A stretch of 64,000 nucleotides of DNA from Pedobacter kyungheensis (GCF_000812965.1 NZ_JSYN01000007.1:62001-126000); one strand, 5' to 3'; counted from the first letter of the stretch, positions 44,719 through 54,618 are shown. A program made the numbers and translations. The notes: generated by a model not told the origin, from the letters alone.

Positions 44719-44913
44719 TGTTTGATCCACAGTATGTTATCTGCTCTGGTTTCTAATCCCATTTTAATGTAATTGTATTTTATTTGTTTTAATTCATTTT
44801 GTTGATAATTAAATAATTACATTAATTTTCTTTGTTTTGAACGTGTGGTGGCTGATTTTACGTGGATTTCTATCCTTATTTCCGCGCGATCACAAAATTA
44901 TAGCTTATTGTTT

Positions 44914-44940
44914 TTTCGTGTAAAATTTGCATTACGAAAT
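44914..44940 (+). promoter_or_regulatory. Imperfect palindrome upstream of the susC remnant
   Basis: TTTCGTGTAA (44914-44923) and TTACGAAA (44932-44939) form an imperfect inverted repeat around AATTTGCA, matching the perfect palindrome upstream of susC pair 4 (39890-39915) at ATTTG(T/C)ATTAC(A/G)AAAT. Confidence 0.45.
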
Positions 44941-44987
44941 ACTTAGTTTTATATTGACAGCTTGTTAACCTAAAACTAAACTAATTC

Positions 44988-45113
44988 ATGAAAAAACTCC
45001 AACCGGAGTTGTTCATACCGGAGTTCATTGCAGCCGGAGCAATAACCCGCTATAGAGCAACTATTGGCCTGATTACGGCCAGAGAAGATCCACATTATTT
45101 ATATCACAACTAA
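44988..45113 (+). pseudogene. Decayed or remodelled susC 5' end
   Basis: A 41-codon frame starts MKKLQPELFIPEFIAA and ends at TAA 45111-45113. It aligns without gaps to the first 34 codons of the next susC (MKKLLQSLFILLFIAS...). I count 64 of 102 bases identical by hand, 41 of 57 over the first 19 codons. The leader before it resembles the susC leader. Three CCGGAG hexamers (45003, 45018, 45034) replace the hydrophobic core of the signal peptide, so it cannot direct export. It looks like the remnant of another susC, or a small leader ORF. It could alternatively act as RNA. Confidence 0.55.
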
Positions 45114-45168
45114 TCATTCGATTATTAAATGTATAACAGACATTTAAAGTAGTTTTTTGTGTTGATTT

Positions 45169-45196
45169 TAACAGCTGATTAATTATATAGCTGTTA
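45169..45196 (+). promoter_or_regulatory. 8-bp inverted repeat upstream of susC pair 5
   Basis: TAACAGCT (45169-45176) and AGCTGTTA (45189-45196) form a perfect 8-bp inverted repeat with a 12-nt spacer in the upstream region of susC pair 5. It is a candidate operator. The ATTAACTAAAC leader motif lies at 45278-45288. Confidence 0.4.
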
Positions 45197-45298
45197 TAAT
45201 AGTTAATAGTCGTCGTAAAAATAATTTTCAATCAAAAACAGATAACAAACACCAATTACTTTATTAACAATCATTTAATTAACTAAACTAAAATTTCT

Positions 45299-48200
45299 AT
45301 GAAAAAACTTCTACAGAGTTTGTTCATATTGCTGTTTATTGCAAGCTCTGCAATAGCGCAAGACCGGACAATCACAGGAACCGTTACGGGCCAGGAAGAT
45401 GGTTTTCCACTCCCAGGCGTAAGTGTTAAAATTAAGGGTGCAACAGGAGGAACTATAACCGGCGCCGATGGTAAGTATACTATTCGCGTTACAGGGAGGG
45501 CTAGTGCACTTGAGTTTTCATTTATAGGCTATATCAGTCAAACCAAAGCTGTTGGAGCTGTCAGCACGCTTAATGTAAGCTTATTGAGCGATGCTAAAAC
45601 ATTATCAGATGTTGTTGTTACAGGTTACGGAATCACCAAAAAGAGAGACTTTACCGGTTCTGCAGCAAGCGTTAAAGGTGAGGATTTAAAAGACAAACCT
45701 GTTCAAAGTTTCGTGCAGGGCTTAACCGGGCAGGCTGCAGGGGTAAGCATTATCCAGCCCAACGGTTTGTTAAACAACCCTCCGGTGATCCGGGTAAGGG
45801 GCGTAAGTTCAATTTCATTAAGTTCTTTCCCGCTCATCGTAGTAGATGGAATTCCTTTTCCAACTTCCGATGCTTCTGCAAACTCTGCAACCAATAATCC
45901 ACTGGGCGATATTAACCCATCTGACATCGAAACGATCGATATCTTAAAAGATGCAGCTTCTACAGCACTTTATGGCTCGCGGGCTGCAGCAGGTGTATTG
46001 GTAATTACCACCAAAAAAGGAAAAAGCGGCGATGCTAAAATTACTTACGATGGCTGGTACGGAATAAATAATGCCGTGCGTTTGCCTGAGCTGTTAAATG
46101 CACAGCAATTTATGGATAGTAAAAACACAGCCATTGCAAATGCCCTGACTTTAAATCCAAACGCAGTTCCAGCATCGCAAAGAGATGCCAACAACAAAAG
46201 CTTCTTTCCGAGCTATAATCCAGATGGATCTTTGGTTGATACCAAATGGTACGATGAGGTTTACAGAACAGCACAATCTCAAAACCACAATGTAACTTTA
46301 AGTGGTGGTACAGCCAAAACAACTTATTATTTATCTGGCGGACTTTCTGACCAGGATGGTTTCTTGAAAAATAACACTTTCAAAAGATATTCTGCCCGCA
46401 TAAATGCTACGCATAAAGCTACCGATTGGTTAAGCTTAAGCATGAACGTGAATTATAACAATAGCATTAATAGAGCGCCTAACAGTGGTTCGGCTCCGGG
46501 TGCAGCGTTCAACTCATCGGGTTTAGGTCGTATAGCCATTGCTATTGCACCAAACGTTCCGGTTTACAATGCTGCAGGTGGCTATAATATCTCAGCCAAT
46601 AACGTAGGCAACGGCGCAAACCTTATTACCAGTACCTGGGCGCATCCAACCGTATTGGTTGATAAAGATGTGAATAGCTCAGAAAACAACCGTTTTTTAA
46701 CCAATTTAGGGGCTGATTTTAAAATTATTGAAGGCTTAAACTTCAGGTCTAATTTCTCATGGGAAAGAGCCAATACCGAAAACATCCAGTTCTGGAACCC
46801 ACTTCAGGGTGATGGATATTCTTTTAATGGTTATGCCTATAACAATACAGCCCGTAGAAATAACTGGAACTGGATTAATACCTTACAGTACCAAAAAACA
46901 TTTAATGGCGTACACAATTTAAACCTGACTATTGGTAGCGATGTTCAGAATACCAGAACCGAAAACTGGGGAGCTATCCGTCAGGGATTGGGAGATCCTA
47001 CTTTCTTCGATCAGTTTCAGGGAACATTTACTACCAATGTACCTGGCGGTAACGGAATAAACGAAATGGCATTTCAGGCCTATCTGGCAAGCGCAAGCTA
47101 TAATTACAAAAGTAAATACTATCTAAGTGCAAACTTCAGAAGAGATGGTAACTCTGCCCTATCATCAGAAAATAAGTGGGGTAACTTTGGTGGCGGATCG
47201 GTTGGATGGACAATCTCAGAAGAAGATTTCTTTAAAAATTCGACACTGGGTAAAACCGTAAATTCATTGAGAATACGCGCAAGTTATGGTCGTGTGGGTA
47301 ATGCTAATGTGCCTGCATATAGTGAGTACACCACTTATAGCCCCGGACTTTATGGCGTAACGCCTTTTGCCTGGATTTTTGGTCAGGCAGGTAATAAAGA
47401 GCTGAAATGGGAAACCAGTAACCAATTAGATATCGGCTTAAACCTGGCTTTATTTAATAACAGATTAACCTTTGAAGCCGATTATTTCAAAAAAGACATC
47501 AACAATTTATTATTAAACGTGCCTCAGGCTTTATCAAAAGGTATTCCGAACGATCCGGCAGGTACTATCCTTGCCAATGTTGGCTCTATGTACAACAGGG
47601 GTTTCGAGTTTGCATTAGGAGGTACACCAGTTAAAACCGAGAAATTCTCGTGGACTGCTAACTTAAACTTTACCACCATTAAAAATGAGGTAACGGCCTT
47701 AGATCCGAATGTGTCGCAAATTATCGGTACAACCGGCGGTTTAGAGTCGGCAAGTGTTACCCGTGTTGGCGAATCGATAGGTAGTATTTATGCTGTTAGA
47801 ACTAATGGCGTAAACCCTGCTAACGGTCGCAGAATCTACATCAATGCAGCCGGACGCGAAGTTCAATACCTGCATTTTGGTGGTGCCAATGCCTGGACTT
47901 ACCTGGATGGTACACCTGCCCCATCTCCTGCAGGCGATGCGCAGGTGATTGGCGGAACACTGCCTAAATGGTATGGTGGTTTCAATAATACTTTAAACTA
48001 CGGCAATTTCGATTTAAACCTGATGTTTACTTTCTCTGGTGGAAACTACATTTACAATGGTTCGCGTGCCGGTTTATTAGATCAGCGCGTTTGGAACAAC
48101 TCAACTGAAGTTTTAAATGCATGGACCACCCCTGGTCAGCAAACCAATATTCCGAGGGTAGTATATGGCGATAACGTTTCAAACGGCTCGTCGTTTGCCA

Positions 48201-48466
48201 TTGATGCCAATGTGGAAAAAGGTGATTTCTTGCGTTTGCAGGCTGCAACTTTGGGTTACCGCATTCCAAAAAGTGTGTTTGGAAAAACAGGCATTAATAG
48301 CGTGCGTGTTTACGCATCGGTAAATAATGCTTTCCTGATCACCAATTATACCGGTGTCGATCCCGAAATTTCAACCAATGGTAACAGTAACCTGGCCAGT
48401 GGCGTAGAGCGTAACTCAATCCCTCAGGGCAGGTCGTTTACATTTGGTCTTAGTTTAGGTTTATAA
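45299..48466 (+). CDS. SusC/RagA family TonB-linked outer-membrane transporter, pair 5
   Basis: This 1055-residue transporter has a signal peptide ending SSAIAQ. The CarboxypepD_reg-like domain has PLPGVSVKIKGATGG. The TonB-box-like LSDVVVTGYGITKKRDFTG precedes a plug with RGVSSISLSSFPLIVVDGIPFPT and TALYGSRAAAGVLVITTKKG and a barrel ending SFTFGLSLGL. It pairs with a classical SusD 17 bp downstream. Codons look more GC-rich than in pairs 2 to 3, suggesting a different age or origin for this pair. Confidence 0.93.
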   Translation: MKKLLQSLFILLFIASSAIAQDRTITGTVTGQEDGFPLPGVSVKIKGATGGTITGADGKYTIRVTGRASALEFSFIGYISQTKAVGAVSTLNVSLLSDAKTLSDVVVTGYGITKKRDFTGSAASVKGEDLKDKPVQSFVQGLTGQAAGVSIIQPNGLLNNPPVIRVRGVSSISLSSFPLIVVDGIPFPTSDASANSATNNPLGDINPSDIETIDILKDAASTALYGSRAAAGVLVITTKKGKSGDAKITYDGWYGINNAVRLPELLNAQQFMDSKNTAIANALTLNPNAVPASQRDANNKSFFPSYNPDGSLVDTKWYDEVYRTAQSQNHNVTLSGGTAKTTYYLSGGLSDQDGFLKNNTFKRYSARINATHKATDWLSLSMNVNYNNSINRAPNSGSAPGAAFNSSGLGRIAIAIAPNVPVYNAAGGYNISANNVGNGANLITSTWAHPTVLVDKDVNSSENNRFLTNLGADFKIIEGLNFRSNFSWERANTENIQFWNPLQGDGYSFNGYAYNNTARRNNWNWINTLQYQKTFNGVHNLNLTIGSDVQNTRTENWGAIRQGLGDPTFFDQFQGTFTTNVPGGNGINEMAFQAYLASASYNYKSKYYLSANFRRDGNSALSSENKWGNFGGGSVGWTISEEDFFKNSTLGKTVNSLRIRASYGRVGNANVPAYSEYTTYSPGLYGVTPFAWIFGQAGNKELKWETSNQLDIGLNLALFNNRLTFEADYFKKDINNLLLNVPQALSKGIPNDPAGTILANVGSMYNRGFEFALGGTPVKTEKFSWTANLNFTTIKNEVTALDPNVSQIIGTTGGLESASVTRVGESIGSIYAVRTNGVNPANGRRIYINAAGREVQYLHFGGANAWTYLDGTPAPSPAGDAQVIGGTLPKWYGGFNNTLNYGNFDLNLMFTFSGGNYIYNGSRAGLLDQRVWNNSTEVLNAWTTPGQQTNIPRVVYGDNVSNGSSFAIDANVEKGDFLRLQAATLGYRIPKSVFGKTGINSVRVYASVNNAFLITNYTGVDPEISTNGNSNLASGVERNSIPQGRSFTFGLSLGL

Positions 48467-48483
48467 CATTAATCAGCATATCC

Positions 48484-49974
48484 ATGAAATTATTTCATAT
48501 CAAAACATATAAATTGAAGTTGGCTACAGCAGCCATACTTGCAATTCCTTTGGTGGGAAGTATTGCTTCCTGCAAAAAAGAATTTTTAGAAAAGGCTCCC
48601 GAACTTACCCTTCCGGATCAGGATGCATTTGCAAATCCTACCCGTATTTTAGGTCAGGTAAATGGCTTGTATGTATCATCTAAATCGGGTTCGTTATTTG
48701 GTGGCCGGTACCTGATTTATAACGATATCAGGGCAGAAGAATTTGTAAACAGAACGGGCAACGGGGTTACGGGTTATGATGTTTATCAGGGCACCAATAA
48801 CTCAACCAATACTTATGTAGCGAGTTTCTTTTCGCAGGCTTATTTAACCATTAACCGGGCAAATCTTTTTCTGGACGGGTTGTCTAAAAACAGTACCGTG
48901 TTAACAGCTGCGCTTAATGCCAATTATGCCGGTGAGGCTAAGTTTATCAGGGCGTTAAACTATTTTGCTTTAATACAGATTTTTGCAAAGCCTTATGTTA
49001 CCGATAACGGTGCTTCAAGAGGTTTGCCACTCCGTTTAACACCAGAAACATCTTTGGCCAATAATGCGCTTAAGAGCAGTACTGTTGCAGCCATTTATGC
49101 GCAGATTATTAAAGATCTGGACGAAGCAGAAGCTGGTTTGCCCGATACTTACAGTACACCTTTATTGCGTACCACGCGTGCACATAAAAACAGTGCTATT
49201 GCTTTAAAAACCCGTGTGTATTTAGCGATGGGTAATTATGCAAAAGTGTTGGAAGAAGGCAATAAGCTGGTACCGCAAGTTGCACCGTTTACCAATTCGG
49301 CCCGTACTGCCCATGCTTTACAGCCTAGCATTGTAAGTGTATTCCAGGCACCGTTTACCACTTCCGAATCTATCTTCTCTTTCCCAATGGCCGATACCAA
49401 TGCCCCAGGCACGCAAAACCAGCTCGGATATTACTATAGCTGGGCAGGCAATGGAAACCTGGAGTATTCGCTAAATAAAACAGGTGCCGGTATTTATGCT
49501 GATCCGATTTGGCCAACAAGTGATGCCAGAAAATCGCAGTTAACCCAGGATGCAACCATCTCAGGTGTATTGCATTCGTATCCGATTAAATACGGTGCCG
49601 TATCGCCGTTTACCGATTTTGTGCCGATGATCCGCTATGCAGAAGTGTTGTTAAATGTTGCTGAGGCAGAAGCCTTGGCGCCAGGAGGTAACTTAATCCG
49701 CTCGAAAGCTTTATTGCAAGCTGTTCGTACGCGTTCAGATGCAAGCTTTGTGTATGGCGTGTTGGTTACTCCAGCAGCATTAGAAGCCGCGATTTTAAAA
49801 GAAAGAAGAATTGAGCTTTTGGCCGAAGGATTCCGATACAATGATCTAGCCAGAAAAGCGACACCACTTCCATCATTTGGTGCTGGTACTTCCATTCCGG
49901 TTGCCGATCAACGTTATACTTTCCCTATTCCGATAGGCGAATTAAATACCAACCCGCTGGTTAATACTTTTTAA
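48484..49974 (+). CDS. SusD/RagB family lipoprotein, pair 5
   Basis: This 496-residue lipoprotein has a longer signal (MKLFHIKTYKLKLATAAILA) and lipobox GSIASCKK. The mature start EFLEKAPELTLPDQDAF is classical SusD. The helical core carries NYAGEAKFIRALNYFALIQIFAKPY, and the C-terminus has AILKERRIELLAEGFRYNDLARK and YTFPIPIGELNTNPLV. It is the lid for the transporter 17 bp upstream. It ends the + strand array, followed by a terminator. Confidence 0.94.
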   Translation: MKLFHIKTYKLKLATAAILAIPLVGSIASCKKEFLEKAPELTLPDQDAFANPTRILGQVNGLYVSSKSGSLFGGRYLIYNDIRAEEFVNRTGNGVTGYDVYQGTNNSTNTYVASFFSQAYLTINRANLFLDGLSKNSTVLTAALNANYAGEAKFIRALNYFALIQIFAKPYVTDNGASRGLPLRLTPETSLANNALKSSTVAAIYAQIIKDLDEAEAGLPDTYSTPLLRTTRAHKNSAIALKTRVYLAMGNYAKVLEEGNKLVPQVAPFTNSARTAHALQPSIVSVFQAPFTTSESIFSFPMADTNAPGTQNQLGYYYSWAGNGNLEYSLNKTGAGIYADPIWPTSDARKSQLTQDATISGVLHSYPIKYGAVSPFTDFVPMIRYAEVLLNVAEAEALAPGGNLIRSKALLQAVRTRSDASFVYGVLVTPAALEAAILKERRIELLAEGFRYNDLARKATPLPSFGAGTSIPVADQRYTFPIPIGELNTNPLVNTF

Positions 49975-49990
49975 ATCCATATGGGCATAA

Positions 49991-50021
49991 AAAAGGGATC
50001 GAAGTACTTTCGATCCCTTTT
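49991..50021. terminator. Intrinsic terminator after pair 5
   Basis: AAAAGGGATCGA (49991-50002) pairs with TCGATCCCTTTT (50010-50021), with A-runs before and T-runs after, so it can serve the convergent DoxX gene as well. Confidence 0.9.
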
Positions 50022-50044
50022 TTATTGTCAATAAATTCAGCGCC

Positions 50045-50452
50045 CTACTTCTTATCCACACTGTATTTCCCCGGGCCGATAAAAATCAGACTGAAAAATA
50101 CAATACCCATTTCGATAGCGTGACTGGCGCCTGCTAAACCATCGCCTTTGCCAAAATGAACCAAAGCGGCTATAATCATGGTAAATACCAGTAAAATGCA
50201 CGCCGGACGGTAAAACAGACCTACAATTAATAAAAATCCACCAAAGGTTTCGGTAGCTGCGGCCATGAAGCCCCAGAAAATAGGTAAGAAATTAATGCCG
50301 ATTACCTTCATGCTACCGCCTAAGCCTGTCCAGCCATCAGGTCCACCAGCCAGTTTCGGAAAACCGTGTATAATAAACATCACCCCAATACCGAGGCGCA
50401 AAAGTAAAATTCCTGTGTTTCTGTACTTCCCTAAATTATCTAAAATAGCCAT
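50045..50452 (-). CDS. DoxX family membrane protein
   Basis: This 135-residue protein has four predicted membrane helices. The family pattern is RLGIGVMFIIHGFPKLAGGP at the N-terminus, AATETFGGFLLIVGLFYRPA in the middle, and ALVHFGKGDGL near the end. DoxX-like proteins are linked to redox and thiol stress, but the biochemical role is unclear. It lies 1 bp downstream of an LD-carboxypeptidase gene on the same strand and is probably cotranscribed. Confidence 0.9.
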   Translation of the reverse strand: MAILDNLGKYRNTGILLLRLGIGVMFIIHGFPKLAGGPDGWTGLGGSMKVIGINFLPIFWGFMAAATETFGGFLLIVGLFYRPACILLVFTMIIAALVHFGKGDGLAGASHAIEMGIVFFSLIFIGPGKYSVDKK

Positions 50453-50453
50453 C

Positions 50454-51353
50454 TTATAAATATGTAAATTGAACGTTGTTTGTTTCTACTTTTAAGGTTA
50501 CCTCGGCCCCTAAAACCATGCTGAGGTTATTGTTAATATGTCCTGTAGGGAAATTAAAGCAAACGGGGTAATCGTATTCCTTTACAATATCCCAGATCAC
50601 TTCATCGGCGGTTTGGCCGAACGAAATTTTTTCTTCCGAAATTTCGTTAAAGGCACCTACAATCAGACCTTTCAGGTGTTTCAGCTTCCCTGCCCTTTTT
50701 AACATGCGCAGCATCCGGTCAATGCTGTATTCGTGTTCGCCTACATCTTCCAGAAAAAGAATTTTACCATTGTAATCCATTTCCGAAACCGAGCCCTGCA
50801 TCATGGCCAGCAAAGTTAAATTGCCACCAATTAAAGTGCCGGTAGCTACTCCCGACCGGTTTTTAAAACTGCTCTCGTAATCGTACTGCTGTTTTTCGCC
50901 AAATAACGACTTTTGTAAAGATACCAGTGCTGCTTCGGTTGATTCGTCGAAAGTATAAGGCATTTGCGCATGGATACACTGCGTGTTGTTTTGCGCAATC
51001 AGGTGCGAAAGCAGTACGGTAATATCGCTGAAACCAACTATCCATTTCGGGTGTTGCTCAAAGGTGCTGAAATCAAGCTCATCAATAATCCGGATGGTAC
51101 CGTACCCCCCACGACCGGCAATAATGGCTTTGATGGATGGATCATCTAAAAAACGCTGAATATCTTTAGTCCTTAGCTTGTCGGTTCCGGCAAACTGGTG
51201 GTGACTGGCATAAACGCTATCGCCCAAAATAACTTCCAGTCCCCAGCTTTCTAAAAGCGCTATGGCGTGGTCAATTGGTTTGGGTAATTTCTTTGCCGGA
51301 CAAACCAGCGCAATCTTATCTCCTTTTTTTAAATACGGGGGCTGCTTAATCAT
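50454..51353 (-). CDS. LD-carboxypeptidase (S66 family)
   Basis: From the ATG at 51353 this is a 299-residue S66 peptidase that trims the terminal D-Ala of murein tetrapeptides or recycles peptidoglycan fragments. Expected segments are [38 protein letters not shown], the nucleophile region [13 protein letters not shown] (Ser), [18 protein letters not shown] (Glu) and [15 protein letters not shown] (His). No signal peptide is present, so it acts in the cytoplasm. A longer in-frame start at 51449 would overlap metG and is unlikely. Confidence 0.93.
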   Translation of the reverse strand: MIKQPPYLKKGDKIALVCPAKKLPKPIDHAIALLESWGLEVILGDSVYASHHQFAGTDKLRTKDIQRFLDDPSIKAIIAGRGGYGTIRIIDELDFSTFEQHPKWIVGFSDITVLLSHLIAQNNTQCIHAQMPYTFDESTEAALVSLQKSLFGEKQQYDYESSFKNRSGVATGTLIGGNLTLLAMMQGSVSEMDYNGKILFLEDVGEHEYSIDRMLRMLKRAGKLKHLKGLIVGAFNEISEEKISFGQTADEVIWDIVKEYDYPVCFNFPTGHINNNLSMVLGAEVTLKVETNNVQFTYL

Positions 51354-51393
51354 CTTCAAAACACTTATCTTTGCCAAATTAATAAAAATTGTT

Positions 51394-53502
51394 TTGGATA
51401 ATAGTAAAATAAAAAGATATACCGTAACCGCAGCGCTTCCATATACCAATGGACCGGTTCATATTGGGCACCTTGCCGGTGTTTACATTCCTGCCGATAT
51501 TTATGCCCGTTACCTGCGGTCGAATAAACGCGATGTAAAGTTCATTTGTGGATCTGACGAAAACGGCGTACCCATTACTTTAAAAGCCAAAAGAGAAGGT
51601 ATTACCCCTCAGGAAGTGGTAGATAAGTATCATAAAATTATTGGCGATTCGTTTAAAGAATTTGGCGTTTCGTTCGATATTTATCACCGTACCTCATCAC
51701 TTACGCACCACCAAACTGCGGCCGATTTCTTCGAAACCCTGTACAAAAAAGGTGTGTTTACCGAAGAAATTACCGAACAATACTACGATGCTACCGCGAA
51801 GCAATTTCTGGCCGACCGCTACATTACCGGTACCTGCCCTAAGTGTGGTAACGAAAATGCTTATGGCGATCAGTGCGAAAACTGCGGTTCTACACTTAAT
51901 GCCACCGATTTAATTAATCCTAAATCGACCCTTTCGGGCGATAAACCTATTTTAAAGGAAACCAAAAACTGGTTTTTACCTTTAGATCAATACGAAGAAC
52001 GTTTAAGGGCTTATATCGAAAGCCACAAAGAATGGCGTCCGAATGTTTACGGACAATGCCAGAGCTGGTTAAACGCAGGTTTACAGCCAAGAGCCATGAC
52101 CCGCGATTTAGAATGGGGTGTACGCGTACCTTTGCGCGATGCCGAAGGTAAAGTACTATACGTATGGTTCGATGCACCTATTGGTTATATCTCGGCCACT
52201 AAAGAGCTGTGTAACTACGCCAAACTTGATGTTTGGAACCCCAAAGCAGAAGAATATTACATCAGCAGCTACGAAACCGATAAATGCGGCTGGGAAGAGT
52301 ACTGGAAAAGCGACGAAACCAAACTCGTACACTTCATCGGTAAAGACAATATCGTTTTCCACTGTATTATTTTCCCTGCCATGTTAATGGCGCATGGCGA
52401 ATATACCCTGGCCGATAACGTACCAGCGAATGAGTTTCTAAACCTCGAAGGACAAAAAATCTCGACTTCTAAAAACTGGGCCGTTTGGTTAAACGAATAT
52501 TTAAGGGAATTTGAAGGGCAGCAGGATGTGTTACGTTATGTGTTAACCGCTACTGCGCCCGAAACCAAGGATAACGATTTTACCTGGAAAGATTTTCAGG
52601 CCAGAAACAATAACGAGTTGGTAGCCATATTGGGCAACTTTGTAAACCGCGTAGTTGTACTAACCCACAAATATTTTGGTGGTTCGGTACCTACCTGTAT
52701 GGAAATTACAGCGGTAGATCAGGCGGTAATTGATGAACTGGCAGGTTATCCGGCTAAAATATCGGCTTCTATCGAAAATTACCGTTTTAGGGAAGCCCTG
52801 GCTGAAGTAATGAACGTAGCCCGTTTGGGTAATAAATACCTGGCCGAAACAGAGCCATGGAAACTGATTAAAACCGACGAAGACCGGGTAAGGACGATTC
52901 TGAATATTGCTTTGCAGATTGCTGCCAATATCCAGATTTTAATCGAACCATTCCTACCTTTCACTGCTGAGAAGCTGATGAAGATGCTTAAAAACGGAGG
53001 TCATGACTGGGAAGATGCCGGAACGGTTACCCTGCTGAAACGAGGTCACGAAATTGGCGAGGCCATTCTTTTATTTGAAAAAATAGAAGATGCGGCTATC
53101 GATTTCCAGATCGAGAAATTAAATCAGAGCAAAGTGAGCAATGCTGCAAGTGCTGCGGTGGCAACACCAGCGAAAGAAAATATCCAGTTTGATGATTTCT
53201 CAGCAATAGATATCCGTGTAGCCACTATTGTTGCTGCCGAAAAGATAGAAAAGACCAAAAAGCTGTTAAAGCTAACCGTTAATACCGGAATCGATGAGCG
53301 TACAGTAGTTTCGGGCATTGCCGAATATTATAAGCCCGAAGATATTGTGGGCAAACAAGTGAGCATGATTGTAAACCTGGCACCACGAGAAATTAAAGGG
53401 ATTTTATCGCAGGGCATGATCTTAATGGCCGAAAATGCCGAAGGTAAACTCACTTTTGTGGCACCGGCCGAAAAGTTTCAGGAAGGTAGCGTAATCAGAT
53501 AA
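51394..53502 (+). CDS. metG: Methionyl-tRNA synthetase
   Basis: This is a roughly 702-residue class I aminoacyl-tRNA synthetase. HIGH motif [15 protein letters not shown] lies near the N-terminus. A zinc knuckle reads [18 protein letters not shown]. The KMSKS equivalent is [11 protein letters not shown], with an anticodon-binding helical region after it and a C-terminal tRNA-binding domain ([34 protein letters not shown]) as in long bacterial forms. No good ATG exists near the start. A TTG at 51394 gives [17 protein letters not shown]. An ATG at 51262 would run into the divergent LD-carboxypeptidase gene. The exact start is therefore uncertain. Confidence 0.93.
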   Translation: MDNSKIKRYTVTAALPYTNGPVHIGHLAGVYIPADIYARYLRSNKRDVKFICGSDENGVPITLKAKREGITPQEVVDKYHKIIGDSFKEFGVSFDIYHRTSSLTHHQTAADFFETLYKKGVFTEEITEQYYDATAKQFLADRYITGTCPKCGNENAYGDQCENCGSTLNATDLINPKSTLSGDKPILKETKNWFLPLDQYEERLRAYIESHKEWRPNVYGQCQSWLNAGLQPRAMTRDLEWGVRVPLRDAEGKVLYVWFDAPIGYISATKELCNYAKLDVWNPKAEEYYISSYETDKCGWEEYWKSDETKLVHFIGKDNIVFHCIIFPAMLMAHGEYTLADNVPANEFLNLEGQKISTSKNWAVWLNEYLREFEGQQDVLRYVLTATAPETKDNDFTWKDFQARNNNELVAILGNFVNRVVVLTHKYFGGSVPTCMEITAVDQAVIDELAGYPAKISASIENYRFREALAEVMNVARLGNKYLAETEPWKLIKTDEDRVRTILNIALQIAANIQILIEPFLPFTAEKLMKMLKNGGHDWEDAGTVTLLKRGHEIGEAILLFEKIEDAAIDFQIEKLNQSKVSNAASAAVATPAKENIQFDDFSAIDIRVATIVAAEKIEKTKKLLKLTVNTGIDERTVVSGIAEYYKPEDIVGKQVSMIVNLAPREIKGILSQGMILMAENAEGKLTFVAPAEKFQEGSVIR

Positions 53503-53525
53503 TCTGCTATCTACTGTTAAAATAC

Positions 53526-53562
53526 AAAAGCCATTTGGTCCAAAGTAGATCAAATGGCTTTT
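53526..53562. terminator. Bidirectional intrinsic terminator
   Basis: AAAAGCCATTTG (53526-53537) pairs with CAAATGGCTTTT (53551-53562), loop 13 nt, then TTGTTT. It lies between the convergent metG and short-chain dehydrogenase genes. Confidence 0.9.
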
Positions 53563-53583
53563 TGTTTAAATATCAAAGTCGAA

Positions 53584-54306
53584 TTAAGGATTCATGCGGT
53601 TAAAGTATTCGCTTATGGTATCATTATTTGCTTTTGCCCGATCCCCGCTTGTACCAAAAGTTAATTCGGTTTTTCCTGCTTTCATCTGTTCAAATACCGA
53701 CTCCACAAAATCGCTCACTGCAGGATGTGCATCATGAATGCCTTTACCACCCAAATCAGTGTTTAAAGCTGGCGGAATCATTTCAATCACTTCTATTTTC
53801 GAATCCTTTAAACTGTGGCGTAAGGAAAGGGTAAAAGAACGCATAAAAGCTTTCGTTCCACAATAAACCGGTACGGCAGAAAGCGGAACAAATGCCAAGC
53901 CAGAGGTAACATTGATAATGGTCTCCAACGCTTCCAGTTGGGTAAACAGTTTGGTTAAATGAAGGGGCGCCAAAACATTGGTGGTAATTTCATCACTTGC
54001 TTTTTCGTAAAAATCATCATCCCCGATGTTCATCCAGTTCTGAATACCCGCATTGTTTATCAATACATTTAAATCGCTATGATTTTCTGCAATCCAATTG
54101 TACAACTCAATTCTACCTGCTTCATGCGATAGATCGCATGTTTTGGTAATTACCGAAGGTAATTTCGTTGCTGCTTCTTGTAAAGCAGATTCGCGCCGGC
54201 CACAGATAATTACCGTATTGTTTTCTTGTATATATCTTTCGGCCAATCCAAAACCAATACCTGTTGCGCCGCCTGTAATCAGGATTTTATTATTTGTTAA
54301 TTTCAT
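53584..54306 (-). CDS. Short-chain dehydrogenase/reductase
   Basis: From the ATG at 54306 this is a 240-residue Rossmann-fold oxidoreductase. NAD(P) binding is shown by ILITGGATGIGFGLAERY, substrate-side motifs by DLSHEAGRIEL and VLINNAGIQNWM, and the catalytic Tyr-x-x-x-Lys by VPVYCGTKAFM with Ser in NVTSGLAF. It resembles the DltE-type SDR subgroup. The substrate is unknown. A further upstream ATG (54330) adds only eight residues and I favour MKLTNNKILITGG. Confidence 0.9.
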   Translation of the reverse strand: MKLTNNKILITGGATGIGFGLAERYIQENNTVIICGRRESALQEAATKLPSVITKTCDLSHEAGRIELYNWIAENHSDLNVLINNAGIQNWMNIGDDDFYEKASDEITTNVLAPLHLTKLFTQLEALETIINVTSGLAFVPLSAVPVYCGTKAFMRSFTLSLRHSLKDSKIEVIEMIPPALNTDLGGKGIHDAHPAVSDFVESVFEQMKAGKTELTFGTSGDRAKANNDTISEYFNRMNP

Positions 54307-54523
54307 GTTATTTATAAATTGATCAGACAAAGATGAGGCTATTCAAAAGATTTATTATGGTGAGTAGTACAGTTTTTTCGTGAGGTAATGATATCTTTCT
54401 CAGCCTGGTTATACAAGCTGATAGCTGTGGTAGTTTGAGGGCTGATAATTTATCATATTGCTTGTTAAAATGCCTTTACTTGAGCCAAAACTTTTGTTAT
54501 ATTTGCCCGCAGTAAAGTAAAAT

Positions 54524-54594
54524 GGCCCCGTAGTTCAACGGATACCCGCCTGACTGACGTTAGTCGGGCAGGGAATAGAAGTTTTTTAAACTTC
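54524..54594 (+). pseudogene. Broken tRNA-Arg copy 1 with hairpin insertion
   Basis: GGCCCCGTAGTTCAACGGATA matches the intact tRNA 95 bp downstream. A 28-bp insertion (54545-54572, stem GCCTGACT/AGTCGGGC) then splits the D-loop. GAATAGAAGTTTTTTAAACTTC follows, but no T-arm or 3' acceptor. The anticodon would read TTT. It is not functional as a tRNA. Confidence 0.7.
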
Positions 54595-54618
54595 AAAAAA
54601 ATGATATTTGAAATAATT

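Noticed and set aside
44398..44730. Minus-strand 110-codon frame over the end of susD 4 and its terminator
   Set aside because: It is antisense to a conserved SusD C-terminus and crosses a strong terminator hairpin.
20949..49974. Phase-variable inversion or shufflon in the susCD array
   Set aside because: All five pairs point the same way, and I saw no long inverted repeats or recombinase gene in the window.
51262..51393. Upstream ATG extension of metG
   Set aside because: It runs through the divergent LD-carboxypeptidase gene, and its translated start does not match methionyl-tRNA synthetases.
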